A DNA stretch of 18,828 bases from CALKHQ01 sp050329975 (GCA_050329975.1 JBHJOG010000253.1:1-18828), one strand, 5' to 3'. Shown: positions 9,191 through 16,410, counted from the first letter of the stretch. Translations and numbers: made by a program. The notes: generated by a model from the sequence alone, not told the origin.

Positions 9191-10428
9191 GACCGGTAGT
9201 CGCCGTTGATGTCGATGTAGCCGTGGGTGAGGTCGCAGGTCCAGATGGTGGCCATGCCGCGGCCGACGCCGACGTCGACCTCGATCAGGACCTCCTGACC
9301 CTTGAGATGGGCGGCGACCGGCGTTTCGTCATAGCCGGGGACGATGCCGCCGTCCTCGGCGATCGGCACCCCGCCGATGCGCACGTCGATGCCCTCGCGG
9401 CTGGCCTTCTCGCCGGACTTGCCGACCGCCATCGCGATCCGGCCCCAGTTGGCGTCGCTGCCGGCGATCGCGGTCTTGACCAGCGGCGAGTTGCCGATCG
9501 ACAGCGCGATCCGGCGCGCTGCCTGTCGCGATGCGGCGCCGGTGACGGTGATGGTGATGAACTTCTGCGCGCCCTCGCCATCCTTGGCGACCAGCTGGGC
9601 CAGCTCGACCATCAGGTCGCGGAGGCCGATGAAGAAGGCACGCGCGCGCCGCTCGCGCGAGGCGGCGATCGGCCGGTTTCCGGCCGCGCCGGTAGCGAAC
9701 ACCAGGCACATGTCGCTGGTCGAGGTGTCGCCGTCGACGGTGACGCAGTTGAAGCTGCGCTCGGCCGAGAAGGTGGTCATCTGCTGCAGCGCGGCGGGAT
9801 CCACCGCGGCGTCGGTGAAGACATAGGCCAGCATGGTCGCCATGTTGGGCGCGATCATGCCCGAGCCTTTGGCGATGCCGTTGATGGTGACCGGCCGGCC
9901 GTCGATCTCCACCGTCCGCGTCGCCCATTTCGGGAAGGTGTCTGTGGTCATGATCGCGCGCGCCGCGTCCTCGAACGCGTCCGGGCGCAGCTGGCCCCCG
10001 AGCTGCTGCACCCCGGGGACGATCTTGTCCGGATAGAAGGGCTCGCCGATCACGCCGGTCGAGGCGAGAAAGACCTCGTCGACCTGGCAGCCCGCGACCG
10101 CGGCGGCCGTCTCCGCCGTCTTCCGGGCGGTGACCTTGCCGATCTCGCCGTTCATCACGTTGGCGTTGCCGGAGTTGACCACCAGCGCCCGGGCCTTGCC
10201 GCCCTTGATCCGGGCGCGGCCCCAGTCGATGGGGACACCGCAGGTGGTCGAGACGGTGAACACGCCGCCGATGGTGGTGCCGGGATCGAACAGGGCGAGC
10301 AGCAGATCGGTCCGCCCGCTGTAGCGCAGTCCGGCGCTGCCCGCCGCCAGCCGCACGCCGGCGACCGGCGGCAGCGGCGGCATGGCGGTCGGCGCCAGCG
10401 GCGATGTCGGCAGCTGCTTCCTGGCCAT
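9187..10428 (-). CDS. argJ: Bifunctional ornithine acetyltransferase / N-acetylglutamate synthase ArgJ
   Basis: ArgJ moves the acetyl group from N-acetylornithine to glutamate in the cyclic arginine pathway; some members also use acetyl-CoA. The 413-residue proenzyme cleaves itself into alpha and beta chains. The cleavage site is visible in KGSGMIAPNMATMLAYVFTD, between Ala197 and Thr198, leaving Thr198 as the nucleophile. The oxyanion segment ASTGVIGE lies at 122-129. Other family segments are VVNSGNANVMNG, FNCVTVDGDTSTSD, LVAKDGEGAQKFITI, NSPLVKTAIAGSDANWGRI and a C-terminal THGYIDINGDYRS. ATG 10428 lies eight bases after the stop of the isomerase gene, so the two are probably cotranscribed. 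Its stop overlaps the GTG of the GNAT-NUDIX gene. Whether it is mono- or bifunctional cannot be told from sequence alone. Confidence 0.96.
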   Translation of the reverse strand: MARKQLPTSPLAPTAMPPLPPVAGVRLAAGSAGLRYSGRTDLLLALFDPGTTIGGVFTVSTTCGVPIDWGRARIKGGKARALVVNSGNANVMNGEIGKVTARKTAETAAAVAGCQVDEVFLASTGVIGEPFYPDKIVPGVQQLGGQLRPDAFEDAARAIMTTDTFPKWATRTVEIDGRPVTINGIAKGSGMIAPNMATMLAYVFTDAAVDPAALQQMTTFSAERSFNCVTVDGDTSTSDMCLVFATGAAGNRPIAASRERRARAFFIGLRDLMVELAQLVAKDGEGAQKFITITVTGAASRQAARRIALSIGNSPLVKTAIAGSDANWGRIAMAVGKSGEKASREGIDVRIGGVPIAEDGGIVPGYDETPVAAHLKGQEVLIEVDVGVGRGMATIWTCDLTHGYIDINGDYRS

Positions 10429-10436
10429 TGCGGCGG

Positions 10437-11333
10437 CTATTCCGCCTCGGCAGGCTCTTCGCCGCCGTCGCCGCCGTCGCTCGCCGGGTTGGCGGGGGTG
10501 CCATCGAGGTTGAAGGTCTCGATCTCGACGCCTTCGCGCAGGTCGGAGAGGGCGTCGTTGATCACCTGCTCGGCCATCTGGTTGCGCAGCTGATCGCGAA
10601 CCTCCTCGAATGTCGGCTTGGCCACCGGGCGGCGGTCGGTGACCAGGATCACGTGCCAGCCGAACTGCGTCTGCACCGGTTGCTCGGTGTAGCTGTCGAC
10701 TTCGAGTGCGAAGGCCGCTTCCTCGAACTCCGGCACCATCCGGGTGGGCCCGGCGCCGAAAAAGCCCAGGTCGCCGCCATTGGGGCCCGAGGGACCGGTC
10801 GACCGCTCGTTGGCAAGGGTTGCGAAATCGGCACCCTCGTCGAGCAGGCCGATGATCTCGGCGGCCTCCTCCTCGGTCTCGACCAGGATGTGGCTGGCGC
10901 GCACTTCGAACTGGTCGGGCAGCTCGCCTATCTGCGCGTCATACTCGGCCTGCAGCACCGCGTCCGTCAGTTGGGCGTCGAGCGTATTGTCGAGGTAGAC
11001 CTGCTGCATCACGCGGTCCTGGTAGGCCTCCACGCGCTCGACCACCTCGGGGTCGTCGGCAAGGCCGGCCGAGCGCGCGGCGGCGAGCAGCAGCTGGCTG
11101 TCGATCGCGTTCTCGACCAGGTTCGGATAGAGCATCTGGAACGGCATCTGGCGGAACTGCTCGGGCAGGTCCCGGTAGGCCCGCTCCAGGTCGGCTATCG
11201 TGATTGCCTGACCGCCCACCGTCGCGACGACCTGGTCCGGGGACGGCTGGGTCCCTTCCTGGGCCAGGGCGACCGGCGCCATCGCTCCCATCATGGCCAG
11301 GCCGAGCGCGCCAGCCTTCGCTACGTGTCGCAT
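10437..11333 (-). CDS. Periplasmic parvulin-type peptidyl-prolyl cis-trans isomerase
   Basis: The 298-residue product is an exported foldase of the SurA/PrsA/PpiD-like parvulin group. A signal peptide covers residues 1-24, with a hydrophobic core around AGALGLAMMGAM and probable cleavage after VALA. A helical N-terminal chaperone region (about 35-140) precedes the PPIC rotamase domain at about 143-235. That domain contains VRASHILVETEEEA, DFATLANERSTGPSG, NGGDLGFFGAGPTRMVPEFE and QTQFGWHVILV. The C-terminus is acidic and glycine-rich (288-298). ATG 11333 has GGGGA seven bases upstream. It leads directly into argJ, a conserved linkage in alphaproteobacteria, although the function is unrelated to arginine synthesis. 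No lipobox cysteine is present, so it is soluble rather than a lipoprotein. Confidence 0.92.
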   Translation of the reverse strand: MRHVAKAGALGLAMMGAMAPVALAQEGTQPSPDQVVATVGGQAITIADLERAYRDLPEQFRQMPFQMLYPNLVENAIDSQLLLAAARSAGLADDPEVVERVEAYQDRVMQQVYLDNTLDAQLTDAVLQAEYDAQIGELPDQFEVRASHILVETEEEAAEIIGLLDEGADFATLANERSTGPSGPNGGDLGFFGAGPTRMVPEFEEAAFALEVDSYTEQPVQTQFGWHVILVTDRRPVAKPTFEEVRDQLRNQMAEQVINDALSDLREGVEIETFNLDGTPANPASDGGDGGEEPAEAE

Positions 11334-11383
11334 GAAATGATCCCCAATCTGATTGCGGACATCGTCCCGCCGCCTCGGCCGCC

Positions 11384-11412
11384 CTTAAAGCATGCGCCCG
11401 GCCGCGAAACAA
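11384..11412 (-). promoter_or_regulatory. Weak candidate promoter for the isomerase-argJ cluster
   Basis: On the minus strand TTGTTT and TTTAAG are separated by 17 bases, in the 106-base gap between the DUF1178 and isomerase genes. The -10 matches consensus at four of six positions and the -35 at only three. The leader would be about 45 bases. Suggestive only. Confidence 0.25.
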
Positions 11413-11439
11413 GGGCCGGCCGGGGATTGCGCGCGCCGC

Positions 11440-11955
11440 TCAGGCGTCGCTGTCGGAAGGCCATGGAATGCGGCCGACGGGAATGCCGTCCTCGGCCAGC
11501 GCCTCGGCTTCCTCCTCAGTGGCCTCGCCGTAGATGGCGCGCTCGTCCGCCTCGCCGTGATGGATCCGGCGCGCCTCGGTCGCGAAGTTCGGACCGACAT
11601 AGTCGCAAGTGTCCTGCACCAGCTTCTTCAGGCCGAGCAGGGCTGCCCGAAGCCGCGCCATCTCGCGCAGCCGCGGGTCCATCATCGCCTTGGTGCCGGC
11701 CGGAACCGCCTTGCCGCCGGCCGCCGGGGGGCCGGCAGCCTGCCCGGTATCGTGATCCTCGGACACGAGCACGGCCGGGACGGCCGTCAGGCCCTTGCCG
11801 ATCCGCGGCGCCATCGGCGCCTTCGACACCGCGGTGTCGGCACAGTGCGGGCAGGCGACCTCGCCGGCGGCGGCCTGGCTGTCATAAGTGGCGCCGTCGC
11901 GGAACCAGGCGTCGAACTGGTGGTCGTTGCCGCACTGCAGGGAGAACAGGATCAT
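11440..11955 (-). CDS. DUF1178 family protein
   Basis: This 171-residue protein belongs to DUF1178, a conserved proteobacterial family of unknown function. The family start MILFSLQCGNDHQFDAWFRD is unmistakable and fixes ATG 11955; the frame is open to 12018, but the extra 21 codons are not family-like. Cys8, Cys35 and Cys38 (the last two in VACPHCAD) suggest a small zinc-binding N-terminal part. The middle (60-90) is variable and Ala/Gly-rich. The conserved C-terminal half has LKKLVQDTCDYVGPNFATEA, then RRIHHGEADERAIYGEAT and GIPVGRIPWP. In many alphaproteobacteria the gene sits beside grxC and the nitrilase gene; here a methyltransferase on the other strand separates them. No catalytic role can be assigned. 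Confidence 0.9.
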   Translation of the reverse strand: MILFSLQCGNDHQFDAWFRDGATYDSQAAAGEVACPHCADTAVSKAPMAPRIGKGLTAVPAVLVSEDHDTGQAAGPPAAGGKAVPAGTKAMMDPRLREMARLRAALLGLKKLVQDTCDYVGPNFATEARRIHHGEADERAIYGEATEEEAEALAEDGIPVGRIPWPSDSDA

Positions 11956-11994
11956 GGCGAGCCCGATGCTGAGACAATCCATAGATTTGGCGTC

Positions 11995-12054
11995 GCGGCA
12001 CGACCTTGGCAAGATCATGTGCCGCGTTGCGGCACGGGCATGGCAAGATCATGT
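11995..12054. repeat. Imperfect 34-base-period direct repeat with hairpin, DUF1178/methyltransferase divergent region
   Basis: Two 26-base copies, at 11995-12020 and 12029-12054, match at 23 positions. Both contain GCGGCACG and end in TGGCAAGATCATGT. Between and into the second copy, GTGCCGC and GCGGCAC (12019-12035) form a seven-base perfect stem with a GTT loop. The element sits between two divergent gene starts and may overlap the methyltransferase start, so it could hold operator sites. A slippage duplication is the simple alternative. Confidence 0.7.
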
Positions 12055-12057
12055 ACG

Positions 12058-12606
12058 ATGCCGATGCATAACCACCCGCACACCGCGACCATGCCCGAGC
12101 CCTGGGTGCTGCGCGCGAGCCATCGTGTCGCGCCCGGCAGCTGCGTGATCGACCTGGCCTGCGGCAGCGGGCGCAACGGCCGCTGGTTCCTGGCCAACGA
12201 GCATCCGGTGGTGTTCGTCGACCGGGACGTGGCGGGGGTCGCCGACCTCTCCCGGACCCCGGCGGCGACGGTGGTCGAGGCCGACCTGGAAGCCGCCGGC
12301 TTCGCGCCGGAGACGGTGCTGCCGCCGCGGACCTTCGGCGGCGTGGTCGTGGTCAACTACCTGTGGCGGCCGCTGCTGCCGTCGATCGTCGCCGCGGTCG
12401 CACCCGGCGGGGTACTGGTCTACCAGACCTTCGCCGCCGGCAACCAGCGGTTCGGCAAACCGAGCAACCCCGATTTCCTGCTGGACAGCGGCGAGCTGCT
12501 GGAGGCGGTGCGCGGCCAGCTCGAGGTGCTGGGCTACGAGCACGGCGAGGGCCTGACCGAGCGCCCGGCGGTGGTGCAGCGGATCGTGGCGCGGCGGCCG
12601 CGCTGA
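12058..12606 (+). CDS. Small class I SAM-dependent methyltransferase, substrate unknown
   Basis: The product is about 182 residues and has a compact Rossmann methyltransferase fold. SAM motif I is CVIDLACGSGRNGRWFLA (29-46). The acidic strand VVFVDRD follows at 51-57, then VVEADLEAAG. Motif IV-like VVVNYLWRPLLPSIVAAVAP comes next, then GGVLVYQTFAAGNQRFGKPS and NPDFLLDSGELLEAV. The last two segments characterise a small proteobacterial family of unannotated methyltransferases related to the TehB/Methyltransf_11 groups. The start is uncertain: ATGs at 12040, 12058, 12064 and 12091 are all in frame and none has a good ribosome site. 12058 is chosen because it leaves the repeat and hairpin outside the gene. 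It diverges from DUF1178 and converges on the nitrilase gene with a 10-base gap. Confidence 0.82.
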   Translation: MPMHNHPHTATMPEPWVLRASHRVAPGSCVIDLACGSGRNGRWFLANEHPVVFVDRDVAGVADLSRTPAATVVEADLEAAGFAPETVLPPRTFGGVVVVNYLWRPLLPSIVAAVAPGGVLVYQTFAAGNQRFGKPSNPDFLLDSGELLEAVRGQLEVLGYEHGEGLTERPAVVQRIVARRPR

Positions 12607-12616
12607 TCGCACCCCG

Positions 12617-13504
12617 TCAGGCGCGGGCGCGCTCCGGCGCCTCGTCCGTCCACGCGACCGGTGCGGGCGGGGCGAAGGGGCGATCGTGGGTGAGCGACGG
12701 GATCGCGGCGCGGGCGCGGGCCACGGCGGCTGGGTCGATCTCGGCGAGGACCGCCCCCGGCTCCTCACCGCCGTCGGCGAGTACCTCGCCCCAGGGCGAG
12801 ACGATCAGCGAATGGCCGAAGGTGTCGCGGCCGGGGACCGGCGTGCCGCACTGGGCGGGGGCGAGCACGTAGCAGCCGGTCTCAATGGCGCGCGCCCGCA
12901 GCAGCGCGTGCCAGTGCGCGGGGCCGGTCTGCCGGGTGAAGGCGGAGGGCACGGTGAGGAACGCCGCCCCGGCCTGGGCCAGCGTCCGGTAGAGCGCCGG
13001 AAACCGCAGGTCGTAGCAGACGGTCAAGCCGAAGACGCCCCATGGCGTCGGCGCCAGCACTGCCTGCTCGCCCGGCCGGAAGGTGGCCGACTCCCGATAG
13101 CTCTCGCCGCCGGCGAGCGCGACGTCGAACATATGGATCTTGTCGTAGCGCGCGGCGATGGCGCCCTCGGGATCGATCAGGTAGGAGCGGTTGGCGAGGC
13201 GGCCTGACTCTGCATCGGCGCCTTCGAGCCGCACATGCAGCGAGCCGAGCAGCAGCCAGATCCCGGCCTCGCGGGCCAAGACCGCCATCCGCGCCAGCCC
13301 CTCATGCTCCGCCTCGCCGCGGGCATTGGCCAGGGTGGCCTGGCGGTTCGGCGACATCAGCAGCAGGTTCTCCGGCGTCAGCACCACGTCGGCGCCGCGA
13401 TCCACCGCCTGGCGGATCGCCCGCTCGGCTGCGGCGATATTGGCGGCGAGGTCGTCGCCGGACGAAGTCTGCACCAGGGCCGCGGTGAACGTCGGCGCGG
13501 TCAT
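12617..13504 (-). CDS. Nitrilase-superfamily carbon-nitrogen hydrolase (Nit/omega-amidase-like)
   Basis: This 295-residue amidohydrolase belongs to the Nit branch of the nitrilase superfamily, whose bacterial members act as deaminated-glutathione amidases or omega-amidases in metabolite repair. The Glu-Lys-Cys triad is visible: Glu45 in DVVLTPENLLL, Lys122 in ARYDKIHMFDV, and Cys163 in LTVCYDLRFPALYR. Other family blocks are VPSAFTRQTGPAHWHALLRA, then RAIETGCYVLAPAQ and GHSLIVSPWGEVLA. ATG 13504 lies six bases after the grxC stop. Linkage to a glutaredoxin gene fits a glutathione-related role, which is inference from context. It appears complete. Confidence 0.92.
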   Translation of the reverse strand: MTAPTFTAALVQTSSGDDLAANIAAAERAIRQAVDRGADVVLTPENLLLMSPNRQATLANARGEAEHEGLARMAVLAREAGIWLLLGSLHVRLEGADAESGRLANRSYLIDPEGAIAARYDKIHMFDVALAGGESYRESATFRPGEQAVLAPTPWGVFGLTVCYDLRFPALYRTLAQAGAAFLTVPSAFTRQTGPAHWHALLRARAIETGCYVLAPAQCGTPVPGRDTFGHSLIVSPWGEVLADGGEEPGAVLAEIDPAAVARARAAIPSLTHDRPFAPPAPVAWTDEAPERARA

Positions 13505-13510
13505 GTCCGG

Positions 13511-13768
13511 TCAGGCGACGAGCAAGGGGTCGAGTGCGCCGCGCTGTTCGAGCGCATAAAGCTCGTCGCAGCCACCGACATGGGTGCCGTCGATGAAGAT
13601 CTGCGGCACGGTGTGGCGGCCGCCGGCCCGCTGCTGCATCTCGGCCCGCCCGGCCGGATCGGTCGAGACGTCGAATTCGGTATAGACGACGCCCTTCTTC
13701 TCCAGCAGCTTCTTGGCCCGGTAGCAGAACGGGCAGAGCATGGTGGTGTAGATCTCGATCTTGGCCAC
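13511..13768 (-). CDS. grxC: Glutaredoxin 3 (dithiol, CPFC)
   Basis: The 85-residue product has the usual size for a class I glutaredoxin, which reduces disulfides and glutathionylated proteins using glutathione. The active site is MLCPFCYRAKKLL, with Cys12 and Cys15; the second residue of the pair is Phe where many relatives have Tyr. The glutathione-binding parts are present: TVPQIFIDG with the cis-proline at 55, and GGCDEL at 65-70. The start is GTG 13768, with a strong GGGAGG five bases upstream. The gene follows comF by 28 bases and precedes the nitrilase gene by six, so the three are almost certainly cotranscribed. Confidence 0.95.
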   Translation of the reverse strand: MAKIEIYTTMLCPFCYRAKKLLEKKGVVYTEFDVSTDPAGRAEMQQRAGGRHTVPQIFIDGTHVGGCDELYALEQRGALDPLLVA

Positions 13769-13796
13769 GCCGGCCTCCCTTGTGGAACCTGGGAAA

Positions 13797-14603
13797 TTAT
13801 ATTGCGTCGGCGCCCAGATTTTCCAAGTCCGGCCCCGCCCGCACCACCCTGGCGACGACCAGGGCGTCCACCGCCGTCGCGCCGGCGCTCAGCAGCGCGC
13901 CGGAACAGGCGTCGAGGGTGGCGCCGGTGGTCATCACGTCGTCGACCAGCAGGATCCGGGCACCCGGCACCTGGCCCGCCGCCCGCGGTGCGACGGCGAA
14001 GGCGCCGCGTACGTTCAGCCGACGCTGCCCGGCCGGAAGATGCCCCTGCGAGGGCGTCGCGCGCATTCGCCGCAGCAGGTCGACGGCAACCCGGGCACCG
14101 CCGTCGGCCGCCAGGGCCTGGGCGAGCAGGCCGGCCTGGTTGTAGCGGCGCAGGGCGAGGCGGCGGCGGTGCAGCGGCACCGGCACGATGAGGTCGGCGC
14201 GCTCGATCAGCGTCTCGCCGGCGCGGCGCAGCCATTGCGCCAGGGGCCGGGCGAGGTCGGTGCGGTCGGCGTGCTTCAGCATCAGCACGATATCGCGGGC
14301 AAGCCCGCCATAGACCAGCGCCGCCCGTGCCGCCGCGAAGCGAGGCGGGTTGGCCAGGCAGGCGCCGCAGCTGAGTTCGTCCCCCGCCGCGCCGTCGATC
14401 GGGGCCATCGGCAGCGGCAGCCCGCAGCGGCCGCACAGCGGTGCCACGATGAAGTCCAGCCGGGTGAAACAGGCCGGGCAGAGTGCGCCGTCGGCCCCGA
14501 TCACCACCCGGCAGCCGACGCAGCGGTTGGGCAGCGCCAGGTCGACCAGCCGCCTGAGCCCGGCGCCGACCAGCCCGAGTGGAAGCCGCTGGGTTGCCGC
14601 CAT
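13797..14603 (-). CDS. comF: ComF/GntX-family phosphoribosyltransferase-like protein
   Basis: ComF-family proteins combine an N-terminal zinc ribbon with a type I phosphoribosyltransferase domain; they are linked to DNA uptake in competent bacteria. Here four CxxC pairs are visible: Cys28/31, 42/45, 57/60 and 79/82. The PRT fold follows, with LIVPVPLHRRRLALRRYNQA at 138-157 and the PRPP-binding signature RILLVDDVMTTGAT at 216-229. ATG 14603 gives 268 residues and has GGGA and AAGGG just upstream. ATG 14636 is in frame and would add 11 non-conserved residues. It heads the comF-grxC-nitrilase cluster and diverges from the methyltransferase at 14663. No other competence genes are nearby, so a DNA-uptake role is unproven. 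Confidence 0.9.
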   Translation of the reverse strand: MAATQRLPLGLVGAGLRRLVDLALPNRCVGCRVVIGADGALCPACFTRLDFIVAPLCGRCGLPLPMAPIDGAAGDELSCGACLANPPRFAAARAALVYGGLARDIVLMLKHADRTDLARPLAQWLRRAGETLIERADLIVPVPLHRRRLALRRYNQAGLLAQALAADGGARVAVDLLRRMRATPSQGHLPAGQRRLNVRGAFAVAPRAAGQVPGARILLVDDVMTTGATLDACSGALLSAGATAVDALVVARVVRAGPDLENLGADAI

Positions 14604-14662
14604 TGCCCTTGTCCCGCTTTGCTGCCAAACCGACATCAGGTCGGAGCAGCCATGGTGCCCGA

Positions 14663-15619
14663 ATGACCGCTACACCGCCAGACGCCCGGATGCCGTCCGG
14701 GATGCTGCCGTTCGACCGGGTCCAGCTGCGCCGGCAGCGGGCCCGCGCCGCAGCGCGGTTCGACCGGCACGACTTTCTGTTCTCCGAGGTCGCAGACCGC
14801 CTGATCGACCGGTTGCACGACACCACCCGGCGCTTCGGCACTGCCGCGGACATTGGCTGCCACGGGGGCATCATCGCCCGTCGACTCGCCGCGATGCCGG
14901 CCGCCGACCGCCGGGTCGAGACCCTGGTCCAGATCGATGCGGTGCCGGCGATGGCAGCGCGGGCGGCCGCGGCGGGCGGTGCGGCGCTCTGCGCCGACGA
15001 GGAGCTGCTGCCCTTCGCCGATGACAGCCTCGACCTCGTGCTCAGCAGCCTCAGCCTGCAGTCGGTCAACGACCTCCCCGGCGTCCTGGCGCAGGCCAGG
15101 CGTGCGCTCAAGCCGGATGGGCTGATGCTTGCCGCCATGCTCGGCGGCCAGACGCTGCACGAACTGCGTGCGGCGCTGATCGGCGCCGAAGCGGAGGTGG
15201 CCGGCGGCGCCGGTCCGCGCGTCGCCCCGTTCGCCGACGTGCGCGAGGCCGGCGGGCTGCTGCAGCGGGCGGGATTCGCCCTGCCGGTGGTCGACCACGA
15301 CCGGATCACGGTGGTCTACGAGTCGGCGCTGGCGCTGATGCACGATCTGCGCGGCATGGGGCTCGGCAACGCGCTTACCGAGCGACGCCGCAGCCCGACC
15401 CGGCGTGCCGTGCTGGCGCGTGCCGCAGCGCTCTACGCCGAGCGCCACGGCACCGGCGACGGTCGGATCCCGGCCACGTTCGAGGTCGTCTACCTGCATG
15501 GCTGGAAGCCGGCGCCCGGCCAGCAGCAGGCGCTCAGGCCCGGCAGCGCAACGACGCGGCTGGCCGAGGCGCTGGGCGGCATCGAGCGACCGGCCGGGGA
15601 GAAGGCCGGACGGACCTGA
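14663..15619 (+). CDS. BioC/NDUFAF5-like SAM-dependent methyltransferase
   Basis: This 318-residue protein resembles the alphaproteobacterial relatives of NDUFAF5, a complex I assembly factor, and of BioC. Near the start is FDRVQLRRQRARAAARFDRH, followed by DFLFSEVADRLIDRL, the usual N-terminal signature. SAM motif I is degenerate: ADIGCHGGIIARRLA at about 62-76. LCADEELLPFADDSLDLVLS follows, then LSLQSVNDLPGVLAQARRAL, KPDGLMLAAMLGGQTLHELR, and YAERHGTGDGRIPATFEVVY near the C-terminus. Together these distinguish the group from ordinary small-molecule methyltransferases. ATG 14663 overlaps the stop of a four-codon frame by ATGA; ATGs at 14690 and 14702 are alternatives. The gene is usually found divergent from comF, as here. 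In some homologues the activity is protein hydroxylation rather than methylation. Confidence 0.88.
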   Translation: MTATPPDARMPSGMLPFDRVQLRRQRARAAARFDRHDFLFSEVADRLIDRLHDTTRRFGTAADIGCHGGIIARRLAAMPAADRRVETLVQIDAVPAMAARAAAAGGAALCADEELLPFADDSLDLVLSSLSLQSVNDLPGVLAQARRALKPDGLMLAAMLGGQTLHELRAALIGAEAEVAGGAGPRVAPFADVREAGGLLQRAGFALPVVDHDRITVVYESALALMHDLRGMGLGNALTERRRSPTRRAVLARAAALYAERHGTGDGRIPATFEVVYLHGWKPAPGQQQALRPGSATTRLAEALGGIERPAGEKAGRT

Positions 15620-15726
15620 GCAAGGTGCGGCACGGCTGTGACAATCCGCACAAGCAGCGGCCGCGTTCTGATTGCCGTCGAAAATGCGCGATACCAAATG
15701 AACCGACAGGACCGATAGGCGGCCCC

Positions 15727-15745
15727 ACGGTTCGCAGGCAACCGT
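15727..15745 (+). promoter_or_regulatory. Inverted repeat just upstream of the small exported protein gene
   Basis: ACGGTT and AACCGT flank a seven-base spacer (CGCAGGC), ending 25 bases before ATG 15771. TTTGTTT begins right after the right arm. It could be an operator with two half-sites, a leader hairpin, or a weak terminator for the upstream methyltransferase gene. The six-base stem is short. Confidence 0.35.
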
Positions 15746-15770
15746 TTGTTTGGTGAAAGGAACAGGGCGG

Positions 15771-16085
15771 ATGCGCACGATTTCGACGTTACTCGGCGCC
15801 GCCCTCGTGGCGGTGCCCCTGTTATTCAGCTGGCCGATGGCGTCTGCCGTCGCCCAGGAGGAGCAGGTCTGTGCGGACAGGCCGCGCCTTACCGCCAGCC
15901 TGATCGGACAATGGGGCGAACTGCCGGCCGTCGTCGGACGGACGCAGACCCAGGTGATGGAGGTCTGGCTCAACCCGGAGACGGGCAGCTGGACCTTGGT
16001 CATCACTTCGGAAGCCGGCATCTCCTGCATTGGCGCCGCCGGCTCCGACGGGCAGGCGATCAAGGAGAATCCGGTGCTCGGCTGA
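15771..16085 (+). CDS. Small exported protein of unknown function
   Basis: The 104-residue product has a clear signal peptide at 1-28, MRTISTLLGAALVAVPLLFS then a cleavage site after SAVA. The mature part is about 76 residues and has two cysteines, Cys34 and Cys86, which could form a disulfide in the periplasm. Segments such as GQWGELPAVVG, MEVWLNPETGSWTLVITSEA and GISCIGAAG match my recollection of a common uncharacterised alphaproteobacterial family of small exported proteins, for which I know no function. ATG 15771 is preceded by AAAGGAA and GGGCGG; the frame extends to a TTG at 15750 with no support. It stands alone between a methyltransferase gene and a convergent pilin gene, with a terminator hairpin 18 bases after its stop. 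Confidence 0.8.
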   Translation: MRTISTLLGAALVAVPLLFSWPMASAVAQEEQVCADRPRLTASLIGQWGELPAVVGRTQTQVMEVWLNPETGSWTLVITSEAGISCIGAAGSDGQAIKENPVLG

Positions 16086-16094
16086 GCAGCACGC

Positions 16095-16128
16095 AAGAAA
16101 AATGGCCCGCAGGGAAGCCCTGCGGGCC
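16095..16128 (-). terminator. Intrinsic terminator of the Flp pilin gene
   Basis: A perfect 11-base stem, GGCCCGCAGGG paired with CCCTGCGGGCC around a three-base loop, occupies 16104-16128. Read on the minus strand it is followed by ATTTTTCTT, the usual U-rich tail, so it ends transcripts from the pilin gene. It also lies 18 bases after the stop of the plus-strand gene and may serve that transcript, although no T run follows on that side. Confidence 0.88.
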
Positions 16129-16198
16129 TGAAGTCTCACCTAGGCAGGTGTTCGAAGCGGGCGAGCCGCGCCCTGTGCCGACACGGCGGCCCGTAGTG

Positions 16199-16396
16199 CT
16201 AGTCTATCTCCGCAACCACTCCGTCGATCGTAGCGGCCTCGGTCGTGTAAACCTCCGACACGGCTTCGCCGTAGACCCATAAAGAGCCGATCAAGGCGAC
16301 TGAAACCAGCATCGCGATCAGGCCGTACTCAACGGCGGTGGCGCCGGCCTCGTCGCGGAACGACCGAAACATCCCTGTGTCGCCGCTGGACCACAT
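16199..16396 (-). CDS. Flp/Fap-type pilin precursor
   Basis: This 65-residue protein is a type IVb (Flp) prepilin, the subunit of Tad-system fibres. The class III signal is intact: FRDEAG followed by ATAVEYGLIAMLVSVALIG. Prepilin peptidase would cut after Gly18, leaving Ala19 as residue 1 and the conserved Glu at +5 (Glu23), next to Tyr. A single hydrophobic segment at about 25-42 both anchors and assembles the subunit, and the C-terminus is short and acidic. ATG 16396 is chosen because GGGAGGG lies seven bases upstream; ATG 16372 is in frame but has no properly spaced site. It has its own terminator and a likely promoter. No tad/cpa assembly genes are in the window, so it is a pilin away from its machinery. 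Confidence 0.92.
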   Translation of the reverse strand: MWSSGDTGMFRSFRDEAGATAVEYGLIAMLVSVALIGSLWVYGEAVSEVYTTEAATIDGVVAEID

Positions 16397-16403
16397 CGAC
16401 CGG

Positions 16404-16410
16404 CCCTCCC
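16404..16410 (-). promoter_or_regulatory. Strong Shine-Dalgarno of the pilin gene
   Basis: GGGAGGG on the minus strand lies seven bases before ATG 16396, within a longer purine run. It decides the pilin start and suggests high translation, as expected for a structural subunit. Confidence 0.75.

Noticed and set aside
9223..10593. A 456-codon plus-strand frame antisense to argJ
   Set aside because: Low-complexity composition and complete overlap with the clear argJ gene.
13501..15309. A 602-codon minus-strand frame across comF, grxC and the methyltransferase gene
   Set aside because: It runs across several real genes in other frames and its translation is Arg/Ala/Ser-rich without domains.
15625..15651. 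GTGCGG/CCGCAC inverted repeat just after the methyltransferase stop as a terminator
   Set aside because: Six-base stem with a 15-base loop and no T run after it.
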